The notes under the pieces are model-generated. The model did no database searches. It saw nothing but the letters and a program-made list of their open reading frames with translations, and had not been told where the DNA came from. A DNA stretch of 64,000 bases from Patellaria atrata CBS 101060 (lineage: Eukaryota; Ascomycota; Dothideomycetes; Patellariales; Patellariaceae), in NCBI GenBank assembly GCA_010093705.1, contig MU006090.1, positions 2,104,308 to 2,168,307 on the forward strand. Direction: 5' to 3'. The position numbers and the translations under genes are program-made. This document shows, in pieces, positions 59,541 through 64,000 of the stretch. Position 1 is the first letter of the stretch, and each line of letters opens with the position of its first letter.

Positions 59541-61928
59541 CTATGAGTTTGGGTTAATCACATCTAACCCGTCAGCGCCGTCCTTGATAACAACCTTGGC
59601 TACATCACCGCTCTTGATTACGCCACGAATAATCTTATCTGCAAGACTATTGCCGACCTGCTTCGAAATCAAACGATTAAGAGGCCTCGCTCCGTAACGT
59701 GGATCGTAGCCCCTTTCGCACAGCCAGTTTTTAACGCTCTCTGCAACATCTAGTGTGATACGACGCTCATCAAGTCTCGCCTGAAGTTCCTTCAATCGGA
59801 TGTCTACTATGTCCCGAAGGGCAGAGCGCGAGAGTCGCTTGAAGATGATAAACTCATCTAGGCGGTTGAGGAACTCGGGGGGGTAATGGGAAGCTACGAC
59901 GTCCATGACTTGTTTCTTGACATGAGACGATATCTCCCCACCTTGATCGGAACCAAGACCCTCATCACCAACAATAATGTCAGCGCCAAGATTGGAGGTC
60001 AATACGATAATCGTGGATCGGAAATCAACCTTGTGTCCTTGGGCATCGGTCAGAAAACCTTCGTCGAGGACCTGCAAGAGCAGAGTTGAGATATCCCGAT
60101 GAGCTTTCTCGAACTCGTCGAATAGAAGAACTGCGTATGGCTTGCGGCGAACAGCTTCAGTGAGCTGACCCGCATCCTCGTACCCAACGTAGCCTGCTGG
60201 GCTACCGATGAGCCTGCTCACAGTATGCTTCTCCTGGAACTCGCTCATATCAAACCTGATGACAGATTGTTCCGTGGAAAAGAGGAACTCTGCCATCTTC
60301 TTGCACAGCTCAGTCTTGCCGACACCTGTCGGGCCAAGGAACATGAAGCTGGCCAAAGGTCGATTTTCGCTGTTCAGTCCGGCGCGTTGCATTCTAACTG
60401 CATTCGCTACAGATGTCAATGCCTCATCTTGGCCACGTACAGATTGACGTAGCGTATCTTCCATGTGGATGAGCTTTTCAACTTCACCGGTCATCAATTT
60501 CGTAACTGGAATTCCTGTAGTTCTGCTCACGACCCTAGCGATATCATCCGATGTCACTGAATCGTGAATGAGTGATTCCGCGGAGGTCCCATCTGTGGAT
60601 TTCTCCGCCCCTTCCTGAGGGAGTTTTCTCTGTAGCGCAGGGATTGTGGCATATCTCAATTCGCTGGCCTTTGCAAAGTTGCCTTCTCGTTGAGCTTGCT
60701 CTAGTTCCAAGCGGGCTTTTTCGAGATCTGCTTGAAGCTTCTTGATCTCTTCAATTTCAGCGCGTTCCTTGTCCCATTTCTCGGTCAGCGAAGCGGCTTC
60801 CGCCTGTTTCTCCTTGAGGGTCTGTTCCAGTTTCTCGCGTCGTTCTGTACTCGCTATGTCCTTTTCTTTGCGTAGTGATTCGAGTTCGATTTGGATAGTC
60901 ATGATTTGGCGGTCGAGCTCTTGAATGGCGTCCGGTTTACTCTCTTGTTGAAGGCGCAGAGCGCTCGCCGCTTCATCAACTAGATCAATAGCCTTATCTG
61001 GTAGAAATCGATCGGTGATGTATCGATTGCTGTACGTAGCTGCCGCAACAAGCGCACCATCTGTGATCCGTACGCCATGGTGAACTTCGTATCGTTCCTT
61101 GATACCGCGTAGGATTGAAATGGTATCCTGAACAGTGGGTTCTCCGACTAAGATGGGTTGAAATCTCCGCGCGAGGGCGACATCCTTCTCAATCTGTCTG
61201 TACTCATTAAGGGTTGTAGCGCCGCAACATTGTAGTTCGCCTCGGGAAAGAGCTGGTTTTAAAAGATTGCTTGCATCAATGCTTCCTTCTGTCTTGCCCA
61301 GACCCAAAAGAGTGTGTAGTTCATCGACGAACAGAATGACACCCCCTTTCGCTTCCTCCACCTCTTTCAAAACTGCCTTCAAGCGCTCCTCGAAGTCGCC
61401 GCGGTATTTTGCGCCAGCGATAAGTTGTCCGAGGTCCAAGGAGATGACTCGCTTCTCCTTGATGGATTCTGGTACATCACCCCTAACAATACGTTGCGCT
61501 AAACCCTCAAGGATAGCAGTTTTGCCAGTACCAGCGGAGCCTATCAATACTGGATTGTTTTTTGTCCTCCGAGAGAGGATTTGAATTGTACGGTGTATTT
61601 CGGCATCTCTTCCTATTACTGGATCTAGTTTACCGTCCCTAGCCCGAGCAGTCAGATCTACGCCGTATTGTTCCAATGCGGGCTTCTCCTCTCTGCCACC
61701 TAGATTCATGCGATGAGTTCCACTGGGAGGGTGCGGTCGACCGCCCGACGCCCATCGTCGGCTTTGAGAAACTCGTAATGCATTCGGACATTGATTCAGC
61801 TTTATTGGATTGGCTATATGGAGGAGATATTGTGGAATTGCGATCGGTTGTGGTCTAACATCATTGATGCCGGACCTAAGTAATGATGTTGATCGCCTTG
61901 CGGCAATTCGTGTTTGCGTTGATAACAT
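59541..61928 (-). CDS. HSP78: Mitochondrial disaggregase Hsp78 (ClpB family)
   Basis: Single exon, 795 aa, intronless as heat-shock genes often are. A basic Ser/Arg-rich presequence of about 60 residues (ending near SRRWAS) replaces the ClpB N-domain. First AAA+ module: Walker A GSAGTGKT at 130-137, Walker B VILFVDE at 197-203, and the substrate-pore loop [10 protein letters not shown] near 173-182. A coiled-coil middle domain runs from about 340 to 440. The second module has GPTGVGKT near 532 and VLLFDE. It dissolves aggregates in the matrix together with mitochondrial Hsp70 and supports recovery from heat. It is divergently paired with EF-1B alpha across 338 bases. Confidence 0.97.
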   Translation of the reverse strand: MLSTQTRIAARRSTSLLRSGINDVRPQPIAIPQYLLHIANPIKLNQCPNALRVSQSRRWASGGRPHPPSGTHRMNLGGREEKPALEQYGVDLTARARDGKLDPVIGRDAEIHRTIQILSRRTKNNPVLIGSAGTGKTAILEGLAQRIVRGDVPESIKEKRVISLDLGQLIAGAKYRGDFEERLKAVLKEVEEAKGGVILFVDELHTLLGLGKTEGSIDASNLLKPALSRGELQCCGATTLNEYRQIEKDVALARRFQPILVGEPTVQDTISILRGIKERYEVHHGVRITDGALVAAATYSNRYITDRFLPDKAIDLVDEAASALRLQQESKPDAIQELDRQIMTIQIELESLRKEKDIASTERREKLEQTLKEKQAEAASLTEKWDKERAEIEEIKKLQADLEKARLELEQAQREGNFAKASELRYATIPALQRKLPQEGAEKSTDGTSAESLIHDSVTSDDIARVVSRTTGIPVTKLMTGEVEKLIHMEDTLRQSVRGQDEALTSVANAVRMQRAGLNSENRPLASFMFLGPTGVGKTELCKKMAEFLFSTEQSVIRFDMSEFQEKHTVSRLIGSPAGYVGYEDAGQLTEAVRRKPYAVLLFDEFEKAHRDISTLLLQVLDEGFLTDAQGHKVDFRSTIIVLTSNLGADIIVGDEGLGSDQGGEISSHVKKQVMDVVASHYPPEFLNRLDEFIIFKRLSRSALRDIVDIRLKELQARLDERRITLDVAESVKNWLCERGYDPRYGARPLNRLISKQVGNSLADKIIRGVIKSGDVAKVVIKDGADGLDVINPNS

Positions 61929-62266
61929 TCAAAATCTATGTGAGAATGTAGATCAGTACTAATGTGTAAATAATGTTTGGGAATATGAGTGACTGCTGAG
62001 GTGAGGGATGATAATATAACGTTCATGGTGGACTACGAATACTGAATTGAAGACGAGAGCTCCAGTACTTTCTCGAAGCATTTCACCGCTTCTGATTGGC
62101 AAAGTTCCCTTGGCGCTCCCCACGTTTGTTGCCCGTGCGTTCGCCTGGCCGCTCGCGGAATTTTCTCTCATCTCTGACTCGAAACAAGCCACCAGAGCCC
62201 AATACCAATCTCTCACTTTTCTATCATTCTACCACTCTTAGACCTACATATAAGACAGAAGCAATT
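61929..62266. promoter_or_regulatory. Divergent promoter HSP78/EF-1B with heat-shock-like element
   Basis: Within this 338-base region TTCTCGAA at 62070-62077 is followed four bases later by TTC (62082-62084), a partial match to alternating nTTCnnGAAn heat-shock elements. A CCAAT box in inverse (ATTGG) is at about 62095-62099. Role inferred from the HSP78 neighbour. Confidence 0.4.
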
Positions 62267-63311
62267 ATGGGTTTCATTGATCTTCTATCCGATGCGGGCT
62301 TGACCCGTAAGTACCTCGCTCATATAGACTTGATTGATAGCGTATATCCTACCATGGGGCATTTGCTAAGTACACGTCGATAGTACTCAACAACTGGGTC
62401 AAGACACGAAGCTATATCATAGGGTGAGTCAAACTCTTCTTCGAAAGATTCCTCTTGTTCTTCCCCACTCTTTTATACTGTTATGATGAACAATATTCGT
62501 CCGTGTTTATGAGGCGGCTTAAGACCCCGCCGAATGATCTCAAACGTTGCGTAAACCGCACCTCTGACCCCTTTCCATTTCTGGAACTATTCAACATTGT
62601 ATTGAAAGTCATCGTTTAGCAGTAAATCTAACAGGCTCGTAGATATGCCCCATCCCAAGCGGACGTGAAAGTCTATGAGGGTGTTAGCGCTCCTCCTCCA
62701 GTCGAGAAGTACCCATTCGCATACAGATGGTGGAAGCACATCGACAGCTTCAAGTCCGAATTCTCTTCTCTACCGGGTGACCCATCCAAGGCCGCAGATG
62801 CGTATGGTCCCGAACAGACTGAGCTACCTGTCAACCCCTCAAAGGCTCCCGCAGAGGCAGAGGATGACGAGGACGTCGATCTCTTCGGTAGTGATGATGA
62901 GGAGGAGGACGCAGAAGCTGCTAGGATCAGGGAGGAGAGGCTCGCTGAATACAAGAAGAAGAAGGAGGGCAAGATTAAGCCGGCAGCCAAGTCTATTGTC
63001 ACTCTGGACGTCAAACCTTGGGGTGAGTCATACCTCAATTCTCAAATCCAATCGAGGGTAAATTCTAACGTATCTGAACAGATGACGAGACCGATATGAA
63101 GGAGTTAGAGGCGAATGTCCGTGGCATCGAGCAGGATGGCTTGGTCTGGGGTGCCAGCAAGCTTGTCGCCGTCGGCTTCGGCATCAAGAAGCTCCAGATT
63201 AATTTGGTCATTGAAGACGATAAGGTGTCTCTTGACGAACTTCAGAGCAAGATCGAAGAGTTCGAGGACCATGTCCAATCCACCGATGTTGCTGCCATGC
63301 AAAAGCTGTAG
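62267..63311 (+). CDS. EFB1: Translation elongation factor 1-beta (eEF1B alpha)
   Basis: Exons 62267-62306, 62384-62423, 62643-63022 and 63082-63311 (229 aa), phases closing. It begins [20 protein letters not shown], a short GST-like helical remnant, then [14 protein letters not shown] and [15 protein letters not shown]. An acidic hinge [17 protein letters not shown] carries the casein kinase II-type site. The guanine-exchange domain runs from [17 protein letters not shown] to [35 protein letters not shown] and the invariant DVAAMQKL end. It recharges eEF1A with GTP. The 219-base second intron is larger than its neighbours and may hold a snoRNA. Confidence 0.96.
62483..62567 (+). ncRNA. Possible intronic C/D-type snoRNA
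   Basis: Inside the second EF-1B intron, ATGATGA (C box, 62483-62489) and CTGA (D box, 62564-62567) lie about 75 bases apart. A GGCGG/CCGCC hairpin and an AATGATCT C'-like box lie between them. The flanks do not form an obvious terminal stem, and I could not test rRNA complementarity. Animal EEF1B2 introns are known snoRNA hosts, which makes the location plausible. Confidence 0.25.
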
Positions 63312-63588
63312 ATCAGCGAATTTCATATCATACTCGGTTCTGCATGGTAAGCTACGGCTAGGGATGAAATGAATATGTCATGATGCTTCACGAATTCTAT
63401 GCATCCAAAAAGCTAGATGAAATCCACGAGTCTCAAATGGACCCTTCGTGACAAGACTTTGCCCTGTGTTGTATAGTGATTCCATAAAGTGCTAATGCCA
63501 CAAGGGAACAACTATGAACGCTACATTTCAGCATCTGCAATCCCAAATAACAGTATGGTAACTCTATGCAATGCTCAATAAAGGTATA
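63312..63588. other. Short convergent spacer
   Basis: The 3' untranslated regions of EF-1B and the GPATCH1-like gene share these 277 bases. No gene is visible. Confidence 0.5.
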
Positions 63589-64000
63589 TCAATCGTCCTC
63601 GTCATCACTCCCAAAAACTGCACGGAAGAGGTCATCACCAGCCTTTTCGCCTTCCAACGCCTCATTTCTCTCAACGTCCACCACAGCCATCCGCTGCGGT
63701 GCCTGCACTGGTATCGTCTTTGCGCCCTCATGAGCCCCAGCACTACTAACCTCGAGATTCTTCAATGACCCTTTCACCAGCTGTTCCACATCCATCTGAC
63801 TGATCACGTCCGTTTTATTCGGATTGTGCCTCCCCTCACCCGCCTCGTTTCCCTCTTTACCCGTATCCGACATCACATGCGCCGGCGGCTTCACATTAAA
63901 CCGCTTGCACAGCAGCCTAGTCGGATACCACCTCTCCACCCTCCTCGTCATGTGCCCATACATACCCATCCGGGCCGCCTCCTCCGCTGGATCTTCTACC
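63589..64000 (-). CDS. C-terminus of a probable GPATCH1-type G-patch protein, cut by window edge
   Basis: About 137 residues are visible and open to the edge, with the stop at 63589-63591. Features are AARMGMYGHMTRRVERWYPT, then RLLCKRFNVKPPAHV, a variable linker, and the acidic end AGDDLFRAVFGSDDEDD. This order (CKRFN motif, then D-LF-A-F-D-S-E tail) matches the C-terminal part of fungal G-patch domain protein 1, a spliceosome-associated factor. The G-patch itself would lie outside the window, so the name is provisional. Confidence 0.6.
   Translation of the reverse strand, partial: VEDPAEEAARMGMYGHMTRRVERWYPTRLLCKRFNVKPPAHVMSDTGKEGNEAGEGRHNPNKTDVISQMDVEQLVKGSLKNLEVSSAGAHEGAKTIPVQAPQRMAVVDVERNEALEGEKAGDDLFRAVFGSDDEDD

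Noticed and set aside
59886-61584. Plus-strand frames opposite HSP78
   Set aside because: Shadows of a long conserved coding exon with no independent support.

Overview
This window is nuclear DNA of a filamentous ascomycete (Pezizomycotina). Most genes carry several short introns of about 50-100 bases with fungal GTAAGT/GTATGT donors and CTAAC-like branch points. The gene set is fungal: a Zn(II)2Cys6 regulator, Npr3, B-type cyclin, Sft2, Gid4/Vid24, Hsp78 and a GPI-type Ser/Thr-rich secreted protein. A leotiomycete (Helotiales-like) source is my inference from remembered protein similarity and could not be tested. There is no operon structure, CRISPR array, rRNA or recognisable transposon. 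One 100-base run of N marks an assembly join.

Layout. 1-3.0 kb: end of kynurenine formamidase (BNA7), then a small secreted GPI-type protein. 3.0-5.1 kb: mostly empty, but with a pair of open exons that splice in frame and match nothing I know. 5.1-7.7 kb: two related F-box/2EXR-like genes in tandem. 8.9-10.4 kb: a conserved fungal protein often named casein kinase II beta 2, a name its sequence does not support. 11.2-14.2 kb: a Zn2Cys6 factor. 15.7-16.9 kb: mitochondrial ribosomal protein uL2m. 18.0-19.7 kb: cyclin B. 22.8-24.2 kb: SFT2. 27.1-29.0 kb: a bHLH factor with a very long leader. 30.8-31.6 kb: COX19. 32.4-34.8 kb: NPR3, sharing a 204-base divergent promoter with RRP1 (35.0-36.0 kb), which converges on TRM8 (36.1-37.0 kb). 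37.4-38.6 kb: GID4. 39.7-40.5 kb: Mago nashi, divergent from beta-COP SEC26 (41.0-44.1 kb). 44.6-46.3 kb: sphingoid base kinase LCB4. 47.8-50.1 kb: a kelch-like membrane protein. 50.1-55.3 kb: gene-free. 55.3-59.1 kb: meiotic MSH5 in 16 exons. 59.5-61.9 kb: HSP78, divergent from EF-1B alpha (62.3-63.3 kb). The right edge holds the C-terminus of a likely GPATCH1-type protein.

Most genes are housekeeping and not functionally clustered: translation (uL2m, EF-1B, TRM8, RRP1), mitochondrial upkeep (HSP78, COX19, uL2m), membrane traffic (SEC26, SFT2), nutrient signalling and metabolism (NPR3, GID4, LCB4, BNA7) and cell cycle or meiosis (cyclin B, MSH5). For the spliced genes I rebuilt exons by hand, and the reading phase closes at every junction reported. 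The less ordinary material lies between genes: the orphan exons at 4 kb, dispersed GTACAGTAC and CCTAAGGTACC palindromic motifs, a possible intronic snoRNA in the EF-1B gene, and long leaders or gene-free islands that may be transcribed.
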